From Taenia hydatigena (lineage: Eukaryota > Platyhelminthes > Cestoda > Cyclophyllidea > Taeniidae), in assembly GCA_036345935.2 (NCBI GenBank), contig JADWOT020000009.1:9257381-9321380 (forward strand): a DNA stretch of 64,000 nucleotides, read 5' to 3'. The notes below the pieces were generated by a model that worked only from the letters and a program-made list of their open reading frames with translations, ran no database searches and was not told the DNA's origin. This document shows, one piece after another, positions 1 through 12,215 of the stretch. The stretch's first letter is position 1; every line of letters begins with the position of its first letter. The position numbers and the translations under genes are program-made.

Positions 1-3000
1 TGGGAGAAAGGGGAGGAGAGCAGGAATGAGGAAGGGTGGAAGGTGAGGACGTTGGCGACGTAAGGGGCATCATTTGCAGAAAATGTGAGAGTCAGATGCT
101 ATCAACGCCTTGTGCTGCTCGAAGGCACTTAGGAGGCTATTTGCTGCAGCATAGTGCTTTTTGCGGGATCTCTCGCCCCCCATCCATGCTTAGTGAATTG
201 TTCCCAACAGCGGCTACGTGGGTGAGTGCGCGCGTTTGCATTTTCGCCATCCTCACTGTCACCCAGCGGCCACCTCAATTGCCAATAGTGCCACAAGAAA
301 CTCTTGCCATTCCATCAGCACTCCAACGAAATAAACTGATTATGCTGAATGTGCGTGCAATGTTCCAGGCTATGTCCCTCCGGACTGGCATACATCTATA
401 AATCCTCTATTTCTGTTCATGTTTGATGGGAGTTCGGTGTCAAATATGCTATCAAGTGCATGCCAAGGAGCAGGAAGAGCACTTAAGCTGTAAAAAATAT
501 AAAACAATTAAAATCCATCCATGGGCTAGACCACAAGGTCTTCGGATCACTCATGATCACATTGACTTAATATACCATCGTTATCATTAGTAGACCTCAT
601 TCGTACGGTAAAAAAGAAACGCTTTGAAATTATAAGACACCAATAAGTAGCCTCTTGAACATTTTATCTTTTATTGCGAAAGTAGTTTTGGACACCTCGA
701 TGCTCTCAATGAAATGGCAGATTCCTTGCTTAAATGGTTAGGTACTAGTGTAGCGCCCCAAAATCTCATTGAAGACGAAAGAAGGTAGACACTCGGGTGG
801 AATATAAATATTTTTAGTGTGCCAAAGAGATTGGAACTACTGGCATGGCTCAGAAGCCAGCTTTACTTGCAAGGACACTATGACCGACTAAGCGCTTGTC
901 ACCAAATTTGCGAGTTGAATAAACAACTAACGTACTTTATTGTTTTATTATCTTATTTTATCTTGCGGAAATGGCTTGTATGGAGTGACACCTCAGCAGG
1001 GGACGCTAAGACCTGCTTACCTTAGGTTAAATCGTTCGAAATCCTTATGCTTTCCTGGAGCCTCTTGGAGGTGTGCTTAGAATTTTCCATCACTCCTATT
1101 TTTCTAAATGTAAAGGAGTTTTTCAAACTATTGACAAATTATGAATGACAAGCTCTAACTGCAGTTTTCTACTCACAACACCACAATGCCGCGGAGTTCA
1201 AGTGACTCAAGTCCCGAGCCAAATGTTTCAAGAGGTAGGGAGGCTCTTTGAGCGATTGTGACCAAGTTTTATTTAGTACGGTTGGTAATCTGCGGCAGCC
1301 ATACCTTAAAAAGTCGCGAAGAAAAAGGCGTCTTAGCGACTGCTACATTCTTCGTCGTTTACATGAGGGTCGCAAGTTTTTGATTAAGCTGCGGTCTCAC
1401 TCCAGATATTGCTATCCTTCACAAGTGGTGCAGAAATTGCATCAGACGTCGAGGGAGAAAAAATGCGAGCAAAGTGTACAATGTATAAAGTGACGCGGTT
1501 GTTCTCTAAGCTGATTGTTAGCATATAAGAGTGGCCGTGTTCTTAGGTGCAGCTCCCCCGCATTCTCCCGAGAGCACACAATCAGCAGACTTCTGCTGAA
1601 CCTAAGCTAAGTGTTTGTCCCGAGAGCGCTGCCTTAGAAAAGCCGCGCTAAGCTGCTTTCGGAAACTGCCTACAGTGAATCCCATTTTTTGTGCTTTAGC
1701 AGCATTAGTAGATCACAAACGTCTGAACGCTGTTAGAGGGCATCAGTAACTGAGACATTTCAGCCGCGTTTCTACCTCCTGTTCAGTGAATTGCGCCTCA
1801 TTGCTCATCACTAGTATGCATAGTACGTCTTGATTGAAAGGATTTAAGAATGTTTTAAATTATGCCTCTGACCAGATTTGGAGATGTAAAACGAGTTAAG
1901 GTTTAACCTCCGAAACAAGGTAGCCCATCATGCGCAACCAGAAGTGCCGCCTAACGTTTATGGGATTATATGGAATTGGATCAGTGGCGGTTAAGGGGGC
2001 AAATGGTGACAATTAATTCTCCAGCAGCAGTAGTAGCTATAGTGCGAAGTAGGCCTGGCAATGCTGTATCGAATCCTTATCGCATCGGATGCCTCGGAGG
2101 AATCATACACTAAACTGAGAAGTCTGGACTAAAGGTCAATAGAAGCTAGGGATTGAAATATCATTCGTCTTCAAACACTTCTAACCAGCGGCGAGTAAAC
2201 TGCAACTAATTGCCAAAAACTACCGATTACTCGATTTGAGTTGAGAGTCAGTAAGAGGATGCAAGGAGTTAAAAGTCGTCTATGCGTCTTCTATGGTACT
2301 TTTCCCAGAAGGGTCACGGAATTTAGTGTTTTAAGGGAACCGCACACCATACTAGAGCAGTACACCAAATTGGAATATTGGAGGCTTTAACTCTATAATT
2401 CGTAACGTAAATCCTCTGGTTAGGATTACGACTGAGTGGCAGTGGGTGAGAAAGATTGGAGGAATGAATGCTTAAGTCAGATGGATTCGCATGATGCGGT
2501 CGGAGTCGCCTCAGGGACTGCGTCATTGTGATCTCCGTGGCACGTGTCATTTCAACTGCAACATGTCAGACGTCAAGGTCTCATGTCACATATCACAAGG
2601 TGCCACATCACGGTTGATCGCACCTTTGAACTTCCCTTCCCGTTGGCACGTATAAAGTTCTGCTCTATTTTTTGGTACAAAGTTAATGATTTGACTATCA
2701 GGAAGGCCTTCACATTCTGATCCTCATTCGGATAGCAAACGCATAAAGGATGATGGGAAGTGTCTCTGAGATTTCCAGCTGCACATCACCAATCGTGGTA
2801 AGATACAGTTTTATCAAAACCGAATGGCATTCGGCCAGATTAGCAATCTATGGCAGCAAAACGAGAGAGCAGGAGCATTGAAAGGAATCAGCCACTGCAA
2901 CGGTCACCATACTTGGCTATGATCGGGAATTCTGCATCCACTCGATCGGTTGATACTGCTTTTATGAAAATATACATAAAAAATCACAGCCATGGAAAAT

Positions 3001-5931
3001 GGAAAATGCATTTTGAATAAATACACTGTTTGTGCCTAAATCTTGCCCAAAGTTGATGAATGCATTTAAGTTCGATGCTGGTGGTACCTGGCAGATGGTG
3101 GACTCTGACAGTCTCTCGAGAAGCATTTACTCCTTCATCATTAAAATTTTTTAAATATTTGAGAAATTTCGAATTCAAGAAGTTCATTTACTTTGAGTAT
3201 AACTCCAAAATCTAACATGCTTTCTAATCAAGCCGACCGAACGTTGCCCCATTTCCCACCTTTCTCCATCTACCAACGTTAAACTCTCCATAGGCAGAAT
3301 GGAACGATAATATATGGGTGATACACTGTCCACTTCTTGGATTTCACCTTTGTTGCTGCTATATAAGGAGAAAGGCGAGATATAAAAGTAGAATGCGAGA
3401 ATTGCTTAAAGATGCTGTGAACTCAGCAGAGAGTGGAAAAGGAAATTGAGGAGGTGATGTGTTCAAGTTAAAGTACAGCGCGATTAAAGTTTCTCACGCG
3501 TACAGTTGGTGAGCACTGGAAAGCAGAAAATCGGCATTGCAGGCACTGCTTTCAGAGGCACATTGACTTGTGGGTGGAATAATTCTGGCCTGGCCTGCGT
3601 GCCTCTCTAAGACTGCAATTCTCATTAGCCTCGAGCCCTTTTAATGGGGGCTAGGCGGAGGGCAGATTAAATATATTGGGGTTTTGGGGTGGAAGATATA
3701 TGGCAACGCCATAGCTCAAGCCAGACCCACCTCTGCAGATGAGCCGTTTTGATTGCCAGCTTTTTGAGGCTGTAAAGGTGATTGCCAAAGCACTCCACAA
3801 TGCGTGCTGTAAATCATTTCCCGTGGAATGCAGTAACAATAAAATGCGGCCATATTACAGACGATAAAGTCTATGGCTGTTTAAATCGACAAAAATGATA
3901 GCAAAATTGAGGAAAACCGATTTTGCTTTCTGTCCTGCAATTCACATGACCTACTGTGCTTCCCTCAATTACGGTTCCAGCATTCAGGTTGTCTTGACAA
4001 TTCCTACCAGGCCTCCTAAAATTCTCAGTCCATAACCTCTAAACTTTTGCGTGTTTCCTTTGACAAATTTGACATTTAGTCTTCTGGGTGGAGAAAGAAG
4101 GAAATCAGACGTCGGTCTTCAAATTGGGTGCTCTGGCCCATTCAATGATGAAAAATGGCGAAACCGTTTTTATTTCCATTGGTCATTTCTGATTTCCTCA
4201 GTCTAGTACTCACGCATCTGCCGAAGGAATTCTGCTTCATCTTTGTTTCCCTCCCCTCACGACATAATGTCGCACAATGGGTGTGAGTTTTCGTCTTCAC
4301 CTGTTCCTCACTTCAACTTCATTTACAGATCCTGGATTAAAAATTCGGAAATGCGTCCGTACTCAAATATACGACACCTCGTTCAGCAGAATGCAAGTCG
4401 AATTGAAAATTGGTATCACAAGCTGATGATCAAATTAATTTTATCTGCTTGACCCGATTAGCAGGGATTAGAAGAAAGTATTTTACAAAATTACCACTCT
4501 GTTTTCTGATTTCCTTAAGACAAATCGTCTTCTTTTGGATAATCATTGTCACCTGGTCGTATAATCCACGAGGTTTAGGTGTGAAGCTCTATGACCTGAA
4601 TTCTTTCGCCTGAAGTTAATCGCTTGTTCGTCTGATTTGACTGACTATTTCCTGTCTTCTTGGTCCTTCTTCCGTAGCTTTATTCATGACTCCCACCATG
4701 TCCTCCACCTCAGCCGGGTGACTTGTGACAGCGTCTTGCGTGTTGGGCACTCGAGTGGACGGTATCTGACACACCAATCTTACACGAGTTTCTTCCTTCC
4801 TCTTTGTGTGTGTGTGAGTGTCTACATTCTGTAAAGCATCTCTTACCCCCCACCAATCATCTTCACACCCAACTCGTTTGACAGCGTCAGCTACTTGCGG
4901 TCAAGTAGCATCTGAGGGTAGAGGTCCTGCTTAACTAACATAAAAGCACCAAACTTTGAAGCTGTTATCCGTCTACATATTTGAAGCTTATGTAAGCACT
5001 TGAGGTAGGAATTAATTAGCTATTTTGTATACTGTAAGTCTTTTAAACTATAGCAATTTCAGAGGCTGACCTATAACATTGAGCTTGTAAAGTCATCTTC
5101 ATGAAATATTTAGCCCAGAATCAAATTCCTTGTCGTTTCAATGCGCTCCGGAGCATTAAATAGTTGGTCATAGCTTCATCCTTTAAAGGTTTTGACTAAT
5201 TAACAACTATCCGCTTCTTTTGAGTCCATGGTTTCCGCTCATCTCGGTTGAGGACTTTTATCATGTAGCTTGGCACATGTGATCTCTGCCATGTCATGTA
5301 ATGAGTGACCTTTCAATCAAATAGCTTGTCGGCAGGAGAGGTTTTGGGTGATTTCACGTTGTTTAGGTAAACTTCTGCTTGTTACCTAAGAGTTAACGCG
5401 GAAGGTTTTGCCTTAAATGCCATTTTTTTAAGGGAACGTTGCTTTTAAACCGAAAAAGGTGCCCTTAAAAGTTACCTTGAAGGCCTTTAAACAGCACTTG
5501 TAATGTGATCTTAAAACTAGAAAATCCAACTCAAGAAGTAAGTATAAAGTGCGTCTGCCAGCATTACCAAAGCCCATGGGCGCGTTTTTGCACTGGATTT
5601 CCGATGAAATCGCCCACCTCAACTCTGATACGTCTCTTAACGCAAAACACCCGAAATTACTACATACGTTTCTGAAAATATTTAGTTTGAATTAGCATCA
5701 TATCCCTTCCTCCTCGTGTCTCCTCGAGTCTTAAAAATATTCCATGGTGCTACGTTGATTGGCCTTCTTTAGAAACTTCAGACAAACATACAAAATCTAC
5801 GGAGGTCACGCGTCAGATTTAAAGCAGGGGTCTAAGAGGTCACAGATGTGTGTACACTTATTGAATGGGTAAATCACAGCGATAGGTGGAATGACGCAAG
5901 ATGAATATCTTTGGCTTCCATTTCCTCCTCG
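1..5931. other. Intergenic, no supported gene
   Basis: Short frames up to 121 codons occur on both strands, but none has codon bias, domains or splice context. An acceptor and a GTGAGT donor only 11 nt apart occur near 211-222. Nothing else stands out. The Prox 3' UTR must lie at the right end, but no canonical AATAAA is evident close to the stop. Confidence 0.6.
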
Positions 5932-8900
5932 TCAACCATCCGCCAACTGGGCCATCCAGTTAGGGTCCTTAAAGTAATCCGGCACGGGTTGATCCATTCT
6001 CGCAATGATCTTATATATTGGCTTCTTCCAGGACTGTTCAGAATCTTTCCCTGCTGAGAGGGCGATGAAGAATTCGCGCATGGTCGTCTCAACCACCACA
6101 CGGAAGTACTCCGGAATCTGCAGTGCAAGAGGAATAACGTCTCCAATTCATAGGAACAAAATAAAATAGAAGGGTTGTAGGATTTTACCCTTATGAAAAC
6201 ACACTTAAAAGCCATAACTTGTGTTTCTACTCTCTTTCCAAGTCCAACAAAGAATCTGTTCAATCTTGTAAGGCTTTTCAACTATTCAAGTTTTAATGAT
6301 CCTTCGGGATCTTTATTGAGCAAACCTCATTAGTCTTATTCCTGCGCAAAAGTTCTTTTTATCTAGTCGCTTCAGCCTTTACGTTTTCAGGTTTTAAAAG
6401 TACATTTGACTTTTCCTTGTACTCAGTTGTGATGGTAAATTCGTGTCAATGACACGTGATAGAATGAACTCAGAGAAAAAAATGATCACCCGATGGAGTA
6501 CATTTCTTTGCTCTCTGGATGTCCTCACTTGTCACTACTGCCAATCTAACCACCTCAAATGTCTCCTTTGTCCTTACTAGCAGGGGCAGAATAGCTTACT
6601 TCGATTTGCTGATTGCGGTTGTAATGCAAGGCCAGGGTGCGGTAGAGCTCGGAGTTGACTGTAACTGTCAGTTCGTTGGGGCTGCGAATGCCCTCTGATA
6701 TCGCCACTCGAGCAAATTTCTCCATTTGGATGTAATAGAATTCGCTGCAATTAAAGACGCAAAGACAGACGTTTTCTTCAATTCGCAGAAGCAGAGGTAC
6801 CTGTCCAACCAAAATTGTGAACACTGATAGCGTTACAGCGCACTTAGTCCGTCCCCACTCCACCTCCTCCTCATCCTCGTTTTGTCAGGGCAATTTTCTC
6901 AGGGGCATGAGAACAGCAGTGAGACAAATATATTGTCAAGTCCTGCCTCCTCAGCTCTATCTTAATGGTGCGCTGTCATATTTGTCGTGCGTTAGTCTCG
7001 CCTTACTTTGTTTTCCTTTCATAATGACGACCAAACGCTCATGCATGAAATGATTCCCCTTTAAAGGGGGCTTAAATTGAACAATAACTTCATTTACAGG
7101 TTTGATAAAGAGTAACCATTATTTCACCCGTAGCCTACTGACTTTTAGTTAGGATTGTCCAAAGAATGGAGACAGCTACAATCTCGCAAATCACAATGAT
7201 TGGAAGTGAAAGTTAGTGCATACAATATGAATCCAATCATCTCCTAATGGGCTGGAGGCAAAGGCACTCTCTTAAATGTGGAAAAAGTGGCAAGGGCTAT
7301 TTACACTTGCAGTTGCCTTTGCTTCGCGCGCACACCGAGTTTGCGTGCATAAAAAGCGCCTTCGTGCCCCGCTCCTCGAGGCTGCCTCAACTACTCCGAG
7401 AGTAATTAAATTTCTCAGAGTATAAATCTGTAAACACCGCCTCCTCCTCCTCTTCCACCTCCTACTCCACCATCGCCTCCTCCTATTCCGCATACTTAGC
7501 CTTCTCGCTCTCCCAGTTCCCACCTTGACGCGGGAAAACCTTTCATCACACTCACTGCCAAAGGAAGTGAAAATGCCCCTCTATTGTTGCGCCCGGTGGG
7601 GTAAATGGGGGGAGGAGCAGTGGGAAAAGAGGGGACGGAGTACCAGGCTCACCCATAAGACAGTTTTGCGTGCACAGTTTTCAGTAAATTAAATTCGACT
7701 TTTTCCAGCCACGAGATGGCGCAGCAGACTCCTTGAGACGGTGTTTTTGCCTTTCAGATTTGTAAAAAATGTGGAAAGACAGAAAAATAATTTAGGCTCC
7801 GGTTTAGCCCCACCGATGTGGGGGATCGATCCACTCCGTGGCTGCCTGCTTCTATCATGTCATGCCTATTATGGACTGATACCAGAAGCTCTCGAACCCA
7901 ATTCAAGGAGCATTCACAATCAAGGCAGATCATGGTTAAATAGGAAATGCTAGGTGATAGTTCATGATTGCACCACTTCTGAAAATCAGGCATTGCTCTC
8001 ATAAAGTCTTACATAGAGATGCGACGATTCCACTTGACTTACTGCCTTAAATAAGCTATCCATATCGTTTGTGGGAGACTCACCGAAAGTTGCTGAACCA
8101 CTTGACTAACTGAGCAGTGTTGTTCTTTTGAAACTTGACGTCACAGAAGTAGGCCTTCAGGAGATTCGAGTTGGGATATCGAGTGAAGAAGAACATAAGT
8201 TTAGCTTTTCTGAGGTGAATTGGAGTAAGAGTACTTGTAGTCTGAAAAAAATAATAATAAAGTTGGGAGACATGGTTCGTTAAAATCTCTTTTTCTTCCC
8301 CCAGGCCAGGCTAACATGCATACATTAGCCCCTGCCTTTGACACCAATCTATTGTTATTACCCTTTCCACGTCGCCGTTTCATTCGCACTCCAAGCTTTG
8401 CTCTGTTGACTGTTATTCACCGAGGGAAGAATTTCCATCCCCAGCGTACACGACGGTGACATGAAACGTGCAAAAGCTGGCATACGCATCACTGACCATT
8501 TTCTCTTTCATGGTTCACCAATTTTCTTGTTTGGATACATCTGGTGCCTGCACAGCCCTCTCTGTCCGCACACAAAGTCGTGCCTTCGTTCAAGGAAACG
8601 CTGCCCTTCTCACAACCACCACCACCACGACTATTACCACCGCTTCCCAAAGAAGACGAGGGGTGTGGAGTTATCTGCACAATGCTACTACTACTACTTC
8701 CATGACTACGACTCGTGTAAGCAGCCCCACCTTCTTTCTTGGAAGCTAAAATGTTACTTTGGATGAAATTAAATGCACATCACCACAAGCTTCCTTTGCG
8801 GATAACGGACAGGACAGGGCTGTAACAATGGAATTTTTATTTGTGCATACCCGCGCATATGAGCTCCTCCCAGCCCCCTTCCTCACTCTCCTTTCTCTGA

Positions 8901-11828
8901 GCTCCGTATCTTACTCTCTTCATCCTCCTACGCTTATTCCCACTTTGTTACAGTTTTTAGACGTTGTTTGAGGGGTGGGATGCGCTAAATGGAAACGAGA
9001 GGAGACCCAGCAGATAAGGTGGGGCAGTAAGGATGCCTAACTAGAGCGTTTGTGGCACTTCACAATAACCTTTGCGCGGTCAGATGTCTTTTAGATACGA
9101 CTTCCTACCGTGGCAAGGGGGGAAAGCCACATTAAGGACGGCTAGAAGCGGCCTTTTTGTCCAGTCCATTTCCCCTTGCTGTTGACTCTCAAACACCTCT
9201 ATTACCAACCTCTGGTTCTTCAGGGACTTGGAAATCCACAGTTGTCTCCATAAAGTCCCTAACAGTGTTGGACTTTCCAGGATTGGTCATTGATCACAAT
9301 TTCAATTGAGTATTGTTACCATAATTGGTTAAATGATAAAAATAGCTTTATAGTGTACCGTGGTAGAAAGACAAAGTAGGTTCGGAATTGTGGCAGTGGC
9401 GACCAGTGATTTGACAAGTGGGCAACGCAGGCGCTAACTAGATCACCTTCGTGTCTCGCGTTTGTCAACCGACCACCTCCCTAGTTCAGTGATCGTCGAA
9501 GACCCCACAACCAGAAATTTCAAAAACAAATCTGCCTCAAGTGGAGTTCACCCTCCGCTTACATTTCATTGTCATCCCCTGGTCAAGCATATGCTCTTCA
9601 TCCCGTGTCAAAGTGAGGTTGACATTTTAAACAGATTACTCTATTTGACCGTTTTAATGACCAAAAGAAGTTAAATAGTCATAAATTATGCTTGCAAAAT
9701 GGATCAAAGCAGCACATTAGTGTCCCTTCTAATGCCGTACCTAAATAAAGCTGATCCAATGTAGACTCCAGGCATTTAAGCATAATGGTAATTAGAGTGA
9801 CAAGCCTCTGGTTTTGGGTTTCGCATGGAATTGACACGAAACAGTGAATTAACTAGGAACTGACTGGAATCAGAATGATGGATGGCATTTCATCAAATGC
9901 AGAGCCTCTATTTTCAACAACGCATTAGTCTTACCGATAGCCGAGTTCTGGAATCATGTAATTAAAAAATCACAAGCTTTTGTTGTTTTAGTTGTAAATT
10001 TAATGCTTAAGCGTAGATGAAGTCAACTTGCAATGGGTATCCATTAGCATTGGAAACACTTACGGGAATAATTCCACCTAGAGGACCAGGATGGAGTGAA
10101 GGAGTTGCCTCGTCTGAATTGGAACCCGAGGGCAGGAAGGGTCTTCCATCACATCCATAACTTGACGTCGATGATGTGTTCGTCACTCGCTTGCCCCCGA
10201 TTGATCTACTCCTTCGGATTGGATTTGATTCCACTACTGGGGTGGTGCTCGACATTTCGTAGCAGAAGTCGTTGGGATGATGATGGTGATGATGATGCGA
10301 TGGTGGTGGTGGAGGTGGTGGCGGTGGTGGAGGAGGCGGAGGAGGAAGTATATTTCCCATTATATCCATTTGTGGAATTCTACCACACGGCATTGGAATA
10401 GAGCCTCGAGTGGAGGAGATGGAACATGAAGGGTGGTTGTGACCGTTCGCCATGGAAAACGTTCTTAAAATGTCGTTCATGAAGGTAGGATCTATGCTAC
10501 TTGGTAAAGGTGGTGGAGCTGCCATATGAGATAGAGCCTCGCCAATCTTGGATCGTGAAAGTTCCGGTAGTAAGAAAGGGTTCCCGCCCTCCATGGATGC
10601 AAGTGGCAATTGTGGAGGCAGTTTTGGTGGAACCAGCCGAGTGTCAGTAACTTTAGTCCGTTTCTTGCGAGGTATACAAGGCATCATTGGGTTCTCAAAG
10701 GGCTGGAATTTCTCATGCTGAGGTTCATAAGCTGGAGATACACTATTGCCCCGGTTACGACTCACAACTAAAGCCAACGCTTCTGTCTGATTGAATTGCT
10801 CTGGCATTGGGAGAGGATTTGATGCCACCTTCTGGAAGTCCATACACGCTTCCGCCTGCGAAAAAACATATTATTTTGTTTTGTCTAAAATGACTAAAAT
10901 GGATCTATTCAGTTGGGTTTACCTTAGAACTGTCTATTTTCGGAGGCGAATTTTGTTCCGGAAATTTGTGATGCCTGAATGGAGCTGGGAACGCAGACGG
11001 AGGAGCACTGCCATGTGATTGGAACATCCGACACAACGCCTCATAATAAGTGGAAAATGACTGACTGAATCCCTCCGGAACATTAGTGTTGATAGCTTCC
11101 ATAATCTCTGTCGGTGAGGGTACGTAGGGTGAAAATTTTAGGGATTCCGAAATTTGTTGTGAAGGTCTGCTGCCTTCTCTCTCTATAGCCTCCTCCGTCA
11201 TTTGCTCTGCGATTTGCTTCACTTGTTGTTGTTGTTGTTGCTGTTGTACTTCATTCTTCTCAAACTCCAAAGATGAACAGCTGCCACTCATGTAATCCAA
11301 ACTTGTCTCTAAGGCCTCTCGGACAAGACCTTTCAACTCATCCTCAAGTCCGCTTTCAGCTAGCCTTGCCTTTTTGCTCAGTGCCCGTGTGAGTGCATCT
11401 GTAGCAGTTCGACTTAGTTCAGCTAAAAATTCCTCGTTCGGCCTTTTTTTACCTCCCCTCTCCGGCTTTTCCTCCAACACTTCGTTTTGCACCATCGTCG
11501 GTTGAATTCGCTTCTGTTGTAGAATGGTCTCTGTCATTGATGCCGCATCGCCTCGCAGAAGGTCTTCCATTGCATACGACTTGGTCCCACTATCAGACAC
11601 TTTTATGAGGGATTCCTTGTGTGACAGAGGAGAGGAATTACTACTGGGATTCGGTACTTCCATCGATGAACTAGTAGTGGTAGGTGAACACGCAGAACGC
11701 TGCTCTTCAATGTCTTCGGAATTCGAGTTGCCAGAGGTGCCGGGGTTAGTGTTGGGATGTAGTTCCGAGTCAAGCCACTTCTGCAAGGAGCAGTTGAAAT
11801 GCTGATTTGAGGGCTGGGTCACGTTCAT
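5932..11828 (-). CDS. prox1: Prospero/Prox homeobox transcription factor, 5 coding exons
   Basis: Nuclear DNA-binding regulator of the Prospero/Prox family, which controls cell-cycle exit and neural or other cell fates in animals. Coding exons (minus strand) are 11828-10923, 10855-10064, 8241-8084, 6744-6600 and 6117-5932; all introns are GT-AG and the phases join to give 728 aa. The atypical homeodomain starts near residue 575 ([15 protein letters not shown]) and runs through [10 protein letters not shown] and [12 protein letters not shown]. The Prospero domain fills the C-terminus ([47 protein letters not shown]). Introns interrupt the homeo-Prospero unit twice. Outside it, [10 protein letters not shown] (residues 324-333) resembles a motif conserved in vertebrate Prox1, and RKKRTK (365-370) is a likely nuclear signal. 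Low-complexity runs: 8 Gln at 195-202, 15 Pro at 473-487, 7 His at 489-495. The start ATG has an in-frame TAA nine bases upstream. A 5' UTR intron is likely: an acceptor at 11856-11858, with donors at 12179 (GTAAGG) or 12209 (GTGAGT). Family identity is certain; the 5' end is inferred. Confidence 0.95.
10277..10345 (-). repeat. Proline/histidine codon repeat inside Prox exon 2
   Basis: A CCN-then-CAY trinucleotide run within the second coding exon of the Prox gene encodes 15 consecutive prolines, one serine and 7 histidines (residues 473-495). It stays in frame. Such coding microsatellites commonly vary in length between individuals. Confidence 0.95.
11223..11246 (-). repeat. CAA/CAG (polyglutamine) repeat in Prox exon 1
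   Basis: Eight consecutive glutamine codons (seven CAA, one CAG) encode residues 195-202 of the Prox protein. This is typical of activation or low-complexity regions in transcription factors. Confidence 0.95.
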
Positions 11829-12215
11829 GAGTGCTTACTTCCTTCCCGTGAGTATCTGTGTGATTGGTGCAAAAATTTAACAACTAAGTCATTAGTTGCT
11901 AGTTTTAAAATCAGGCAAGTAGTCTGCACAGATGGCTCCTATTGTGCCTTAATGGCATGAATGTAAAAGGTTATACCCTTAGGGACGGGAGGGAACCAGC
12001 CGAGTCTTAAGGAGAGTTCCGCAGCACCGGAAGTGTCTCGCCAATTATTATTGCCAGATGTCTTCGGCTTAGGCGATGAGACCTCGGTAATTACGTTCCA
12101 AGCTGTGCACGTTCCTCTGGGCAGGAAGTAATTTTTGGATACACTGTAGATGGAGGAGACAGTGTTTGGACGCAGCTCCCTTACCTTTTTAATTATTGCA
12201 CAGATATAACTCACT

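Noticed and set aside
1030..1060. Possible tRNA B-box (GTTCGAAATCC)
   Set aside because: No matching A-box or cloverleaf could be built around it. No convincing tRNA was found in the window.
5874..6281. 135-codon minus-strand frame overlapping the Prox 3' exon
   Set aside because: It is a different frame from the true Prospero-domain exon (6117-5932), so a shadow.
7272..7523. Arg-rich minus-strand frame
   Set aside because: Produced by a CTCCTC low-complexity tract inside a Prox intron.
8461..8766. Overlapping frames with His/Thr runs
   Set aside because: Produced by a short ACC/CAC trinucleotide tract in a Prox intron. No splice context.
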